Assembly: GCA_930367205.1 (NCBI GenBank)
Contig: OV884014.1
Location: forward strand, 78,161,104 to 78,225,103
Direction of reading: 5' to 3'
DNA from: Acanthosoma haemorrhoidale
Taxonomy: Eukaryota; Arthropoda; Insecta; Hemiptera; Acanthosomatidae
DNA length: 64,000 bases
The position numbers and the translations under genes are program-made. Below, in pieces: positions 22,791-35,598 of the stretch. The notes under the pieces are model-generated. The model had not been told where the DNA came from. It ran no database searches and saw only the letters and a program-made list of their open reading frames with translations. Position 1 is the first letter of the stretch. The number at the start of each line of letters is the position of its first letter.

Positions 22791-24169
22791 TTATTTTATA
22801 AGAGTAATAATCAGCAGAGAAATATTACATTAGCCGTTATCAGAGTGCAAAGTGTGAAAAGTTCATTTGTATTGATTGACGTAAATATATGTGCTAACTA
22901 TAGCCATTTTTCATTTTAACGATGTTATTTGTAGTTTATTGCTTTCAATTATATAAATTATGGAACTATTCCCAGGCTGTAAGAAGAAATAATAGCAGTT
23001 ATTTTTTTAAGGATTTCCCCACATTTTTAAAGGGTGCTTTTCCGGACGTGTCCAGAAGAACTTTTAAGTTCAGTTACCTGAATTTATATGAATGGGATCC
23101 TGCTCTATCGTTTCTAAGCCAAATGAAATATTTCATAGTCAATAGTTTATTAAAGGCTAGATTATAATTGTGGGTTGTTTTCTGTTATCTTAGCTTCTGG
23201 GATATTTTTTCAGAAATTTCAACGGTTACGTAGAAATGAGATAAGACAAGAACCTCATTCGATTAATGAGCTATTCGGAGAAGTGCAATATCATTTGTAA
23301 TTCATACTTCGAATTAGGTTGCGAGCAATAAAGGGAATACATAAAGAATTGGCGTGACTCCGGCCGTATCTTCATGACCTTTCCGGCGTTCACTAGCGTG
23401 TTTTAACACGTCTTAGTAGTTCTTGTATAAAGGCCAGTTATATAATACTCTTTATATCATACATTTTAAGTAGAAAATGAGTTGCTATTTCAATAAAGAC
23501 AATATATGAATTTGATTCCGTAAAAGAAAATATAGGTTGAGCGGTCCCCCTACGCCTACCACGCATAGGCGACTGATACACATAAACTAGCACTAAGAAG
23601 AATGTCTTATGAACCTTGAATATTGAGAACCCAAATATTTCCTAATAAAGCGAATAAAAAAGTGCCTGGGCTCGAATACGGGTCCTACAGATTTTCTTGG
23701 GGATTCCCCATCCGCTGGGCAAGGATAGCTCGAAGCAAGAGTCTAGTCGCTATAAAATCTCTTTAGTTCTAGATATTACAAACAGAATGGTGAGCCACTG
23801 GGTAAAGTAAAAAAGTAAAAAAAAAATTAACGTTAAAATCTATAATGCATGAGGGGTGAGAGGGAAAGGTAGTGTTAGAAGTCGCAATGGAGTCCCACCT
23901 GCTGAATGAAAGGTTGAGAATTCAAAGACTTTGAATGTTTTTTTTTTTGCTTCATTTCCCTTTATTTATTGAATATACATTTTTTTTTACGTCAGTGGAG
24001 TTTTCACACGTACGTAACTCTCCAGCAAACAGCCTCTTATATTTGGTCATAAAAACGGACCGACATCACCGTTTTTAGGGCCATTTCGCTAGGAAGTTAA
24101 AACAAACACGCACGAAGTCTTACGGGCTTACACACTTACTGACTTCCCCCAATTTATCACTGTCGCTAA
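22791..24169. other. No recognisable gene
   Basis: An 81-codon plus-strand frame (22922-23167) is of chance composition. A short stretch near 23200-23300 weakly resembles 21826-21920 (TTTTTTCAGAAAT and ATGAGCTATTCGG in the same order). Confidence 0.45.
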
Positions 24170-24470
24170 AGCTCATGATTTACAAACCATACTCAAGCCG
24201 GCTCTGCTGTACGGAGCACCGCTTTTTCGTCACCTGACTGAAACGACTCAGACAATTTCAAAACAGGATCCTTAAGAAAGTGGTTCGACATACTATATTC
24301 CAGGAGCAGAGAAACAGTGAGTTCCACGAAAATTTCTAGCTGCCTACAGTGGATGAAATCATTCGCCGTAGACATATCAAATTCTTTGATTCGCTGCAAT
24401 ATAGACCTCGTGTTTAACACAATTTCACCCACCCTGTTCCCACATCGATGGCAGAAGGCAGTCGAGGCAG
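24170..24470 (+). pseudogene. LINE family B ORF2 C-terminal relic
   Basis: Plus-strand frames, broken by shifts and stops, read ALLYGAPLFRHLTETTQT, then ILKKVVRHTIFQEQRNSEFH and LPTVDEIIRRRHIKFFDSLQ. The last piece matches the TITEAIQRRHIKFFDL segment of the copy at 39826. This is the C-terminal part of a Jockey-like ORF2 reverse-transcriptase protein. The typical 3' tail was not recognised downstream. It is older than the other family B copies. Confidence 0.65.
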
Positions 24471-25329
24471 GAACGCTATAGTTTTAAGTTCGTATGTAAG
24501 AATAGATTTATTAAAGTTTGTAAGTCCCTTACGTAATCCGAGTATGAGGCCCAGCACCTAGTACATTTACTTTGCATAAACTTTTAACAATAATTAGAAT
24601 ATTTAGTCTATGTTTCTCAATTGTATTTTATATTAATTTATATTTAAAAAAATAATAATCTAGGGGTTAAGGAGGAAAATAAACATGTCACAGAAGGTCG
24701 GATATTGAGGAATTCAAGGCTGATAGTTTTACCTTTAGAACGTACCTAGTTGGCCACGCGTTCTACCTGGACTAAAGTGACAAAGCTGTTTGTTTAATCC
24801 TCAGAACTTACCCGGTCGGGGACAGGCTTCTTCCTACCAGGACTATGACAGTCAAAGCGGCTTGGGGCCGGTTTTCTGCCATTTTTTTGAAATTCAAAAA
24901 TATACCTATCGTTCAAGGTTCAACATTGACGGTGGACTGTCAATTATTCTATGCTCACTTCTCATTTTGCACCTTAATTTTATACTAAGCCAACCTTTTT
25001 TGTTCTACAGAACTTTCGTTCTGTATCTTTCCGTTACTTTACTAGAATAATAGAGTGTTGATAGCAGTAAAAATTACTCTTAAGACAATATATTTAATTT
25101 TATGACTATTTCCATTCACTTGACTAGACGGAATATTGACAAACTAATCCATGTCGTTTAAAATATTAGCTCGATGGTTCATTCATCTGATTACTATTCT
25201 AAATCACCCAAGCTGACAGAAGGGAACATAAACAACTCCTTATTAATACACGTGTCTTTAGTTTTGCACATGTTCGTTCCACAGACAAATGAGCGGGTCC
25301 AGAGGAAAGCACATTTTTTTACTTGCAAG
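24471..25329. other. No recognisable feature
   Basis: AT-rich DNA. The open frame at 24790-25050 shows no domain that I recognise. Confidence 0.5.
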
Positions 25330-25530
25330 GCTCTAGGAATGTTACCCGCTCCAGATGCTCCCAGTCCAACTGGTCTCCCTCCATTAATTTTCCCATTGCA
25401 ATTTCTTCTTTAACTTCTAGGATTCGTCTTGTTCTACGTCACCCTATTTCTTTCCCTTCAGGCTTCCTCACTAATGTTATCAATCCGACTTTTTCTACAG
25501 ACCAGTTTTCACTATTCATAGACGTGGATA
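25330..25530 (-). pseudogene. Unidentified decayed coding fragment
   Basis: On the minus strand one frame reads SVEKVGLITLVRKPEGKEIG, a stop, then RRTRRILEVKEEIAMGKLME and GDQLDWEHLERVTFLEPCK before another stop. The charged, Lys/Glu-rich composition is unlike chance translation of this AT-rich DNA. I do not recognise the family. A transposon-encoded protein is the likeliest source. Confidence 0.3.
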
Positions 25531-26251
25531 ATTAGCCTCCTTAATCATTCAAATAAGAAACCTGCATAAGACATGTCGACTACGACAAGGGAGATCTATC
25601 CATAAATTTATAACATTCTCTGACTACTTCATCAAATATAATTATAGTACATCCTTACCTAACGAATTTCTGGTTCTATGACACAATAAAGAGTAACAAA
25701 CCTGATTTTATCAATTCCCACAGAGATGGGTCCTCGCACCTCAACATCTTTGCAGATACATACAGAGACCCCAAAATGACGAGGTATCAGGGTCTACCCT
25801 ATTAATTTTATAGGTTAGACAAAGAATAGACTTAAGAGTTTTAAACATAATCATTAACTTGGCACGGTTGGGAAATCACAGTAAACCACCCAGAAACAAA
25901 ATAAAACAATATTGACGACAATCCAGAAATCAGCCAGTACGAAATAAAATGCTATCGCCAAAATTTTACCTACACCAATTAAAAATTAAATCACCAAAAT
26001 GCAAGTAATACACAGATACCTTATATGTAGGGCTAAAGACGTGAAAAGACATAGATATATACAATTTTAAATCGAAGATATTAAACACCATCCCCCTATA
26101 TAATATATCCCCCTGTTTTAACAAAAAAATAAAGTTTAAACATTAATACTAAACACTTGACATATAAAAAGTTTATTTGTACAATAATGTATTATTCATT
26201 CCCTCAAATAACAAAAAAACGTCAACTTCTCAAAAACTAATGTTTAAGGAT
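25531..26251. other. No recognisable feature
   Basis: AT-rich DNA with no long frame and no repeat relationship noticed. Confidence 0.5.
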
Positions 26252-26261
26252 ACTAAGAATC

Positions 26262-26431
26262 CGCCTTTCTAGGCATTCCACACCCCATATCCTTCTCATA
26301 CATCCTTCAAATAGGGGTCTCCCCTTAGTGAAAGGCACTTTCCAGCCAAAAATAATTTTCCTTATTTTTCCCACATTCCTATTTTTATAAGTTTGAGAGC
26401 TTAGGGGAAAAAAAAAAAAAAAAAAAAAAAA
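26262..26431 (+). mobile_element. LINE family B, 3' end with long A tail
   Basis: A 170-bp insertion ending TTTGAGAGCTTAGGGG plus about 25 A residues. The 3' end matches the copies at 17278 and 39826. A perfect 10-bp ACTAAGAATC duplication lies at 26252-26261 and 26432-26441. The long pure A run suggests a fairly recent insertion. Confidence 0.88.
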
Positions 26432-26479
26432 ACTAAGAATCATTATCTACACATTACAAAAAAACACGAGGAATCACAT

Positions 26480-26660
26480 ATGAAATTATAGATACATATT
26501 ATGTACCTAATACGTACTAAGCATATTATTTTAGACATTTATCATTTTTATTTTTTCGAAAATATCACGACTAAGCAAACCGTCTAATCGATAATACGCG
26601 ATATCAAAAAAATCTTTCAATATTGTGTTCACAAAAGGACAAACACATATGATTTCAGAT
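26480..26660 (+). repeat. Dispersed repeat E, copy 2
   Basis: This is the partner of 2760-2940, lying just downstream of the LINE B insertion at 26262-26431. It is AT-rich with no open frame of note. Confidence 0.6.
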
Positions 26661-29611
26661 CAGTTAAAACCAATAAACCAATAGTCTTTTATTGTTGTTT
26701 TTTTTTTTAATTTAAAATATTTAATTATTTAAGAATTTATTTACTATCAAGAAAATGAATAATATATTCGATATGGTCCAATCATTGCACATAAATGTTT
26801 TTTAATGAAATTGTGATAAATGTATTTCTCTCTTTCGTAACTATTGAACATCCTTTGAAGCTAAGAACATCTAATTTCATTGAAAGGAATAGGTAGCATT
26901 GAATCGATTCGTACAAAGGCTCCGTTAATACTGTCTACACTTCCAGCCCTTTGTAAGTTGAAAACGACCACTTTAAGGGGTAATTTCATGACATGATAGA
27001 AAGCTGTTACTGCCAGACTTCGTTCGTTGACTAACGGCTTCCGATCTCAGCCTATTTCCTATTGGACATGTTATGCTTCACGAGTGTAATCGTCCACATT
27101 TATTCTAATTGACAGAGGATATTTAGCTGTGAAGTACAAATATGAAAATTTACCTGGTACCTGTTTGAAAGTAGAGCATCTCCGCAGTTTTCAGTAAAAA
27201 AGAAAGATGAACGCAATACTTGTTACTCCAGTGAAACATTTGACTTTTGCTCACATAGTGACAACCCTATCAAGGTTGTTGGGGTCTTCAGGATAGTAAA
27301 ATACATTGGAGAATATCTATAAAGAGGAATCGGGTCGATCGTATACATTCCTTCCAGGGACTCATTTGCAAATGACACGAAGCCAGAACAAAACAAATCC
27401 ATGCTAGGAGAAAGGCCCTTATATAGCTTGCATGAATACATTTATATGTACAAGGGCTGAAATAGTAAACCCGAAGCATGTAGGTCTCTCCCACTTGATT
27501 GCTTCTAGCTATATCGGTAAGACAAGCATAGGAATGTTTCCACCGATGTTCTCTGCAGCTCACAGATTATTCAATACTGATTGCCATTCCTGAAAAGGCT
27601 CTAGTCTTGTGCAATTCTATCCTAGCAAGAATGAGATCTCTTGACTTGTTTTCAGGTAACAGAATGTTTTAGGTAATAAGAAATTCATGATTAGGGAAAT
27701 TCAATTTTCACCTAGAAATCCTCTACATGATAAAACTTACCGTATAATATCGTTTTTTTTTTTACCTAATTAAAAAACTTTCACTTATAAAATTTAGTTC
27801 AAACTAAAGAAAGTATATTTCCGTAAACTACAAGTTCTTTATACATAGCCTGAAACCCGGGATTGTTCAGCCGCTTTCATGACAAACTATCAAGCCACTT
27901 GTAAAACTTTGTAGCCACCCAGTAGATTACTTACTTAAGACCAACGATTCAAATTACATCAGGAGGAATTGAGCTAGGTGGTCCGTGTATACTAAAACCC
28001 TATCAATGCTCACACAAGAATAATACTGCTGCCATATATTATTAAAATTCACAAATCTATCGCAAATAGGCCAACGATATTTACATTCAAATTATTATTT
28101 ACATACAAATTAAAAAAAAAACTTTTTATTTTTTTTATGGCAGGATATGTAAAAAAATAAATTAGATTTTAACATCTTTTCTATCAGTTAAATCGTTAAT
28201 AAAATTAAATGTATTTTATCTCACTTTGCTTAAAAAAATTCTTCTACATATCCCTTTGTTATTATAAATTATGGAACCAGTACAAATTCTACATAAATAA
28301 ATCTATTTACAATATGTCATTATATGTCTTGTACCTTCACTATATTTTATACAATTTTTAATAATTTTACATTGGGATTTGTGATCGTTACAAAAAACCT
28401 GACCAAATAATAATAATAAATATTTAAATCATTCATAATATCAACTAATTAAAACTATTCACCTTTTTTTCAGTAACAATATCATTTAACCTAAAATTGA
28501 GTCAAAACGGCACTTAGGTTATACCATTCCGCACATCCACAAGACAAAGCATATCAGTAAATATTTTTTAAATTTACAATTAATACTTTGTACTATATTT
28601 TATCTTAATTTATTTTATTACTTTCTATACTTGATGCTAATACTTATTGCATTATTGTCAATTGCACGAAGCATGACTGCCAGATAAAAGCGCTTAGCCA
28701 ACATATAAAACTCAGAGTAGAGGCAAGACCTTTTTATAAATTAATTAACTATCTGCTTTCCATTTTTTTATTAATCTTTATTTATCGTTGCACCAGCACC
28801 AATGACTATTAGCGAAGAAATTATCTATTTAAATATGTTAAAGAAGCAAATGTGTCCAAAGAAGGGTGTTTTTTTTATTCTAATGCTGGAATTTCTATCG
28901 CTTGAGTTGTTTAAATAGTCCCATGTCGAGCAGGTTGGAATCGAACGATTAATGGAGTATTATCGTACTCCACAAAGACTGGTCTGTCGAGGTTGAAGAA
29001 AGTGTGCTTATAGGTAGCCTAGTCTGTCCTATTCTCAAACGGTTAATCACCTGCAATTGCTTGTCATTCCATTCGGTATTACCTAAGCTCTGTTTTCGTT
29101 TTTTGTGGCTCTCCTTCGTTCCTTGTTTTTGACAATATGAAGGGTAAGTTCACTTATGTGATAGGTAAGTAAGAAGCAGCTTCTTTTGCACCATATCGCT
29201 CATTGCGGTATATTCCTATGAAGTGTTACGGATCCATTCCAACAGAATAGAATAAAATTTAGAATGATGGTTTTTCTCAGATCTTGGGTAATGGGATCTT
29301 TTGTCCATTGGTTTTGCACAGTATTTATCACACCGAGCTAGTTGGTAAATACAATATGCAGTTAAAGCGGCCACTCCACCCATAACACGCAACATTATCT
29401 TATTTGTAACTTATCTAATAAGTAGTATATAAGCCCTCTCAATCTTGCAAATAATTAATTATTACTTGTTACTTTGCTATTGATTTTTAACTCTTATATA
29501 TATTAAGACACATGTAGTCATAATCTTTCTGGGTAATTATGTTGTCTATAACCTTATGTATTTATAAATAAAGTTTTTTTTTAACGTTATTAACCACCTA
29601 CACTTTAATTT
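26661..29611. other. AT-rich sequence without recognisable genes
   Basis: Two overlapping minus-strand frames at 27223-27563 are short and match nothing known to me. The part 28000-28700 is extremely AT-rich. Confidence 0.5.
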
Positions 29612-29985
29612 ACGAACAAATCTACCTACCAGCTTTAACCAAAGGAGTGAAAACGTGGCCTGGAATAAAGATGCAGGAATCTAGAATGCAGGCAGCCGAG
29701 ATGAAGTTTCTCCGAAGAGTCATTGGGAAAACTAGATAAGACAGAATGAGGAACACTCTGAGAGGAGGTAAATCAGGAGCCCTTCCAGTACTTCATAAAT
29801 AACAGAGCAATTATATAAGTCTTTCTATAGAATGCCAGAGAGCAGGTTCCTTCAGAATGTAATAGAATCTGGGTCTGAAGGCAAGCGACATAGATGACGC
29901 ACTTGGTTGGGTGGGTGAGCAATAGTGGTTGGAACATGCAGATGGAGTATCCGAAGCAAAGGGTATTAGAGGAGCTGTTGTGATT
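29612..29985 (+). pseudogene. LINE ORF2 C-terminal relic (QAAEMKFLRR type)
   Basis: The plus strand reads EQIYLPALTKGVKTWPGIKM, ESRMQAAEMKFLRRVIGKTR, a stop in place of a codon, then DRMRNTL. After a decayed spacer comes YRMPESRFLQNVIESGSEGK followed by RHR, a stop, and RTW. The E-x-x-x-Q-A-A-E-M-K-F-L-R-R-x-x-G motif and a later G-K-R-x-R-x-R-x-x-W motif are hallmarks of a widespread animal LINE ORF2 C-terminus. Two or more stops show it is dead. I do not assign the clade. Confidence 0.7.
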
Positions 29986-31540
29986 GGTAGAGTACAAAGA
30001 CTTGTAAGTAAAGTAAGTTTCCACAGCTGTAAAGTACTAAGGGTTTGATAAAAAACAATAGGAAGACCTTAAAAGAAACAATGGTTTTATGGACTTCTAA
30101 AGGCTCATTTGATTCGATCGTGAAGATACTGCAGGTTTCCGGTAGTTTTGTAGTACATAAATGTTGATACCTTTGAATAATACAATCAGTGTAGCCCTGT
30201 AAGCTAATATAATTTGTCCTGTTCACCTGAAGCCTCATGCTAGCCAATATTCAATCACTGACTACCCTAAGTGAAGACCAGCTTCCTCCTGGAATTAATC
30301 ACAATTAGACTCCACAGCCATATTTCATCAGCCACGATCTCTGTTTTTAATTCATTACAGCCTGAGCCGTGTTGGATCGATTAATGTCTTCCTAATCTTG
30401 CTAATTACTCAAGCGGACCATTAACTTTTTTTTTGTTTGATGTTCGATGTGTGTTTGCTCTGTGGGGTGTACTTCGTGTACTTTGTTCCTTCGGCTCTTT
30501 GGCTGCGGTGAAAAATATGAGTAGGTTCATTAGTAAATATGTTGACCTCATTTTGTGGCGTCGACTGTAGGGGTATTTCTACAGAGAAATTGTCTTGCCA
30601 CAATTAATTTTCAAAAACAGGGGCCGAAATAATACATTTAAAAACATAAAATAGTAATATCAAAAGCTTCAACGAAGTCCATCAATTCCTCACAAAGTCA
30701 AGAACATTAAACAGAATGATGCTGAATATGGGAGTGACTAGAAAAATTTTTAGGGTCTTAATTAATTAATTACTTCGTTTATTTAAAATAAATGTCATGG
30801 TGAGTAATATGTAATACGGAATCATTCACATTGGAGTTCACAATTTTTTAACATCTTAAGTTTAGCCAGGGAGTTCCACCGATGTCCTAATGCAGATAAA
30901 AACAACTCTATGAAATTTGGTAGACGTCATTAGATAATTAATGACATGATAATTATATTACTCCCATATTTATATGGAATAAAATAAAATTTTGCTATTT
31001 CTTGACCAATAATATGTAACATTTTAGGGGATTTGGTGTATAATATTAGTCTTTAAAACTGTCATGAATGTAAGTCATGTAATAACGTATGTTATTAAGT
31101 TATGAAGGTTTGTTATTTAATATTAATGTATATTAAATCGCTATGCAGAACTTGCCAATTATTTCCACACAAACCAAATCATTTTATTCTTTCGAAAAAA
31201 TTCGTTCTATTTGTATTGATATAAATACGTATATTTTTTTAATTTTATTAATACTAATTAAATTATTTTTATTTAAGCAGGAACTGGGATCAAATAAATT
31301 TCTTAGTTACAGAGCAACGAGTGAATTGTTAATAGGCCGGACACAGTATTATTACGCCATATTAAAATTATTTCATACCAAGACTCTACTTCATTGTATG
31401 TGACATTAATGAACGTCAATGCCGTTAAAGGTCAAGGTTCATAGATTATCACACGAGATAGACATCGATTACTCCTTAAGTATCTAGTCAGTCAGTAACG
31501 ATAAAAAAACACCCATCGCCAGTAATAATCAATACTAATG
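29986..31540. other. No recognisable gene
   Basis: It contains the unidentified minus-strand frame at 30421-30603. Otherwise nothing was seen. Confidence 0.45.
30421..30603 (-). other. Unidentified short open frame
   Basis: Sixty codons on the minus strand, hydrophilic and rich in Thr, Gln and Lys, with FSVEIPLQSTPQNEVNIFTN near the start and ending in KQKKS. The composition is more protein-like than neighbouring frames. No domain, splice site or homologue was recognised. It could be the end of a retroelement ORF1 or a chance frame. Confidence 0.2.
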
Positions 31541-32073
31541 ATAGAGCTATGGGAGACAGCAATAAAGTCGAACATCAAGCGTATCCAATCTTTTCAATCA
31601 AAAGTCCTGAGAGCAATAGTTAGTTAATGCTCCTTATTACGTCAGCAACAAAACTCTTCGTAGTGATCTTAATATACCTTACATTCTGGAACTCATCCCT
31701 ATAATCCTCCTCGGAAACTAAAGCGGCAGTGGCCTCGTGACCTACGATAAAAACGTGACAGGGTGTCCAGGCACGAGAAGTGACATCTTGAGCGTCTGTG
31801 GCTCTTAGCCAAAGTGTTCAGCTCCACTGGCTCGTATCCGTGACGAGGTGGACGGAGCAGCGTGGGGGACTTTCCAAGACTTCAATTCCTCTTTCTCATG
31901 GTGGTGAAATCCACAACCATGTAGATTTGGGAGGTCTCTGGACTGTTTGTAAATACTGTATGAATGAGTGAGTGAATGAAAATAGTAAAAATAAACGAGG
32001 AGAACATTTATCACAATCACTTATTGCCCAATAAGGCTGATTGTAATTTTACCTCAATAAAGTTTTGAATAAA
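31541..32073 (+). mobile_element. LINE family A, ORF2 end plus 3' tail with internal deletion
   Basis: The copy starts in the IELWGTA segment of ORF2 and runs to a short A tail near 32065. Relative to the copy at 57525 it lacks the segment between two ACTCATCCCT direct repeats, keeping one repeat (near 31691-31700). The 3' tail has the TGCCCAATAAGGC version of the stem-loop. Several stops and frameshifts make ORF2 non-functional. Confidence 0.85.
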
Positions 32074-34436
32074 AAAAAATCTGTACTAACTGTCAAAATA
32101 GTTTTCTGTTTTTTTCTCTATTACTCTATTTTCAAGCGCAGGATCGGAAATCGCCATTCTTATCAGATGTTTTATCATCGCAAATGTACTACCTCATTGA
32201 GAAGTGTTTTGAACGCTTTTAAATGAAATTGCTGTTTCGAGGAATCGGCGCTGAACATTGAAGTGAGCAGATAAGCGGGGTGCATGCCCTAATTAGCATT
32301 AATTTATGCCTGTAGCATTGAATGTTTTAATTGATCGTAAATTGCCTAACATGACATTGATGTTATTGGTTACATACAGCGTGCATGTACGGGATTCAGG
32401 GATTGCAGGGCCCTCTCGATGTGTTCCCGGAACCGGGTTAGAACATAATTGTAATGAGTATTTTCGCTGGAGGGTGAGTGAGGTTATACTTTCAAATAGG
32501 TAAGCGAAAATCGCTTGGCTGCTCAGTGATAGTGGTCGTAAAAACTAATAAATTGATTTAAAATTTTAATCCAAAACTTCTCAACATAAGCTGATCATGT
32601 GCTGGCTAAAATATAAAACATAAAAAATGAAAAAAAGCAACAGGAGGTGTTTTTTCCCGTGATAGGACATACTAATAGATCCATGGGTCAATAGCCTCAC
32701 CGTTTTTACTACGACTTTGTACCAAATTGAACTTTTAATTTAAATAATTATGAATGAAAATACTTATACAATGAAGAAACCATATCATCCTTAAAACTTA
32801 ATGTATCTTGAAATCAATTAAATGGTTTCGAAATAATACTAAGCATTTTTGACTAAATTCTCGCTAAAAATTAAGCCATTGATATAAAAAATCATTTCTT
32901 GCTCTTAAATATTTCTAATATCATACCGTTATTAATTTGTTGTTTACGGTGACAGAAAAATCAAAGCTTTAAATCCTAAACCTGTTTATGACAGGGTTTG
33001 AAAAATTCTAATTTAATTTTTAATTTACATTATAGTGTTTACTAGAGTGTTTTATATACAGTAGTGAGTATTTTCTTTTCTTATATGTCGCATTGTTATA
33101 ATTTCGGTAAGTATTGAACCAATCCATAAATTTTAAACCAGTAGAAGAACATTGTTGTTACAAGCTTATTATTGAAATGAATACATGGATTGATATGAAG
33201 GAAAAAACATATATGAAATAATTGATATCAACTCAGACAAAATCTACGACTAGGTGGGTAATGGGACCTACTTATAATACCATTATGTTGTTGCTGTACA
33301 TTGTGTTGTGAGTTTTTTATAATTGCTAAAGATGAGTGGTATTACCGGATGGTCAAATATATTTGACATGAGGGGCCTCTTACCTCTTATTTCTTTGTAT
33401 CACCTTGAATCATCTCATTACATTTTCCCTCTCTCCAGTTTAAAAAAAATAATAAATAAATTCCTAACTCCTTGAAATATTTTTTTTTTTTAAGGCAATT
33501 AACTTTTTCACCTAACTGAGTCTATTCATAAAAATAACTATGGTAATTCATTATACGATTTGGTTCACATGCAATATAAACATGAAATATTTTTAAACAA
33601 ACGACATGCACATCTTGTAAAAACAATGCACACTTTTGCAATCGAGCTGGTAATGGCAATTAGCCAACTAAAAATTAAACTATTGAACAGATTCACTTAA
33701 TAAATAACAACTTCTTTCACAGCTAACAATATCACACTAATAATTAATAAGTACTTCTGTCGCAAAATATCCAATTAAATTTCCAAGCTATCCCACTGAT
33801 CCTATTTTCGTGTAAAATATCCTTCAGTGCCTGCAGGTCCCTAGGTCGTATAAATAAAGGATATCCAAGAGTCTGAAAGACACGGCCTTCAATATTGAGA
33901 GACACGATGTGCATTCAGTATGTATGTCACAGTCCTCGGAGGGACATAGTGTCTCGGAAAGTCTGTTCACTAAAGGGCGTGTCCCTCAGGTGATGGTTTT
34001 AGGGCTTTATCTCACCTTCGCCTGGATTTATCCTTCCAGATAAGGTTATTAAGTTGGCACAGAAGCCAAAAGATTTCCGTAGATTCTATATTGTATACTC
34101 TAAGATGTACAGCAGTGAAAGCAAACGTATACATATGTAATAGGCTCGCCATACTCATCATTGCGAACAAACCTGATTGTTCGGGCTCTTAGGCAGTAAA
34201 TAAGTTTTTATTAAATTTAATTTTTTTGTTTGAGAGGATTTTTTTTATGATCGTAATTATTTTTTAATTATAAATTTATTTTCTTTCCTTTTCTGATTGT
34301 TTCGGCTGGAGACCATTAGTATGTAAATATTGTATACATCAACAGAGGAAATAGTTCGAAGGATTATACAGCTCGAGGAAGTAAATAAACACGTCTTTGC
34401 GTATTAGAGGACAAGGCTTTAGGTCTGAGCCTGTTT
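32074..34436. other. No recognisable gene
   Basis: AT-rich DNA. A TATAAATA motif at 33849 is not followed by a recognisable transcript. The 33830-34030 part is GC-richer and unexplained. Confidence 0.45.
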
Positions 34437-34649
34437 TTGGTCAGTGATGAAGATAACTCCATACCGGCCTGTTCCCCTGCGAACACGAAGTCGCTGTTTC
34501 TACAACTGAACTTCTCGGCCTATCTGCCTGTTTATCACTCCGTGCACATCGCCGCCCAGCGGTTGACTATCCGAAGATCACCATCCTTTGGCTGCTATCC
34601 GACAATCCAGCGTATCATGACTATAAACTTTTTCGTAATTTTTATACGT
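34437..34649 (+). other. GC-richer open frame after an acceptor-like site
   Basis: An open plus-strand frame begins directly after TTTTTGGTCAG, a good acceptor-like sequence, and reads SDEDNSIPACSPANTKSLFL then QLNFSAYLPVYHSVHIAAQR. Base composition is higher in GC than the surroundings. It is on the opposite strand from the RET-like exons, so it cannot belong to that gene. No donor site or family was recognised; a retroelement LTR fragment is an alternative, since AAGTAAATAAACACG precedes it. Confidence 0.2.
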
Positions 34650-34652
34650 TAA

Positions 34653-35593
34653 TTATACTAACAATTATTTATAGTAATATTCAGGCCTGGTTAAGTTGCT
34701 GATCAGTAATTTTTTTTTGTTTTGTTTTTTAATAAAATGAATTGTTATTTCTTTAATATTTTTGACTTTGTTTATTGCCTCAATAATATAATAAAAATAA
34801 TAACAATAATAATAATATAAAAAGCCTCAAAATGGCACGAAATCGTAGAGGATTATTGTATAATAAATCAATATTTCACTAACAAATGGTTAATATGACT
34901 ACATATTGACTGGGCACTTCGGTTGAACAAAATAATGCCTTAGAAAGTTCTTTAAGACTCCTAGGTCACTGAATGGGAAAAAAAATTGTTTTGAAAGTTT
35001 GGACAAATTGTTCACTGAACTTCGTCCCTTCTCCGAACCGTTCTGCAAAATCTAAAAGCCATAGTAAAGAAACTTTGTATGCTAAAATCAAGTTATTCCA
35101 TTCGATAAAAATGTTTCGTAGTATATTCGCATTACTGTGTCACGATAACTGTAACTTAGTTAACTTTAATAATTATATATGGGAAGTTGCCGATATAAAC
35201 ATTACTGCCCAGAATTTAACCTTTAGGAAAAATAAAACTGATTAGTTTATAATGTATCATTGGTAATGAAGAAAGCAGCTGTATTGTTTTTATATATGTC
35301 AGGATGCAATACCTGCACCGAGTCCTGTCCCAACTTTTCTCTGAAAGATAAGATCAACAAGGAAGTTGGATGAATAATCTTCACAGCGTAGAGGGAGACA
35401 TGATATTGAGTTTGCTCCGACTTTACTCAGCTGGGGATAGAAAGGATTATCTATTCTCTCCTGGTAACTCCTTATGAAAATATTTGAACTGATTGAATAT
35501 GAAGCAGGCAACTGAGTAAATTTTACAAAAGCAAATATCTACCCAGCAAGCATACATTATCGATTTACTCGTATTTTTGTTACTAAGCCTTCA
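34653..35593. other. No recognisable gene
   Basis: The frames at 34973-35245 (plus) and 35299-35511 (minus) have no recognisable domain. Confidence 0.45.
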
Positions 35594-35598
35594 GGCTC

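Noticed and set aside
28925..28960. TTCGATTCC on the minus strand as a possible tRNA T-loop
   Set aside because: The flanking bases do not pair into a T-stem and no acceptor stem is present.
33840..33900. TATAAATA promoter-like motif
   Set aside because: No initiator at the usual distance and no open frame downstream.
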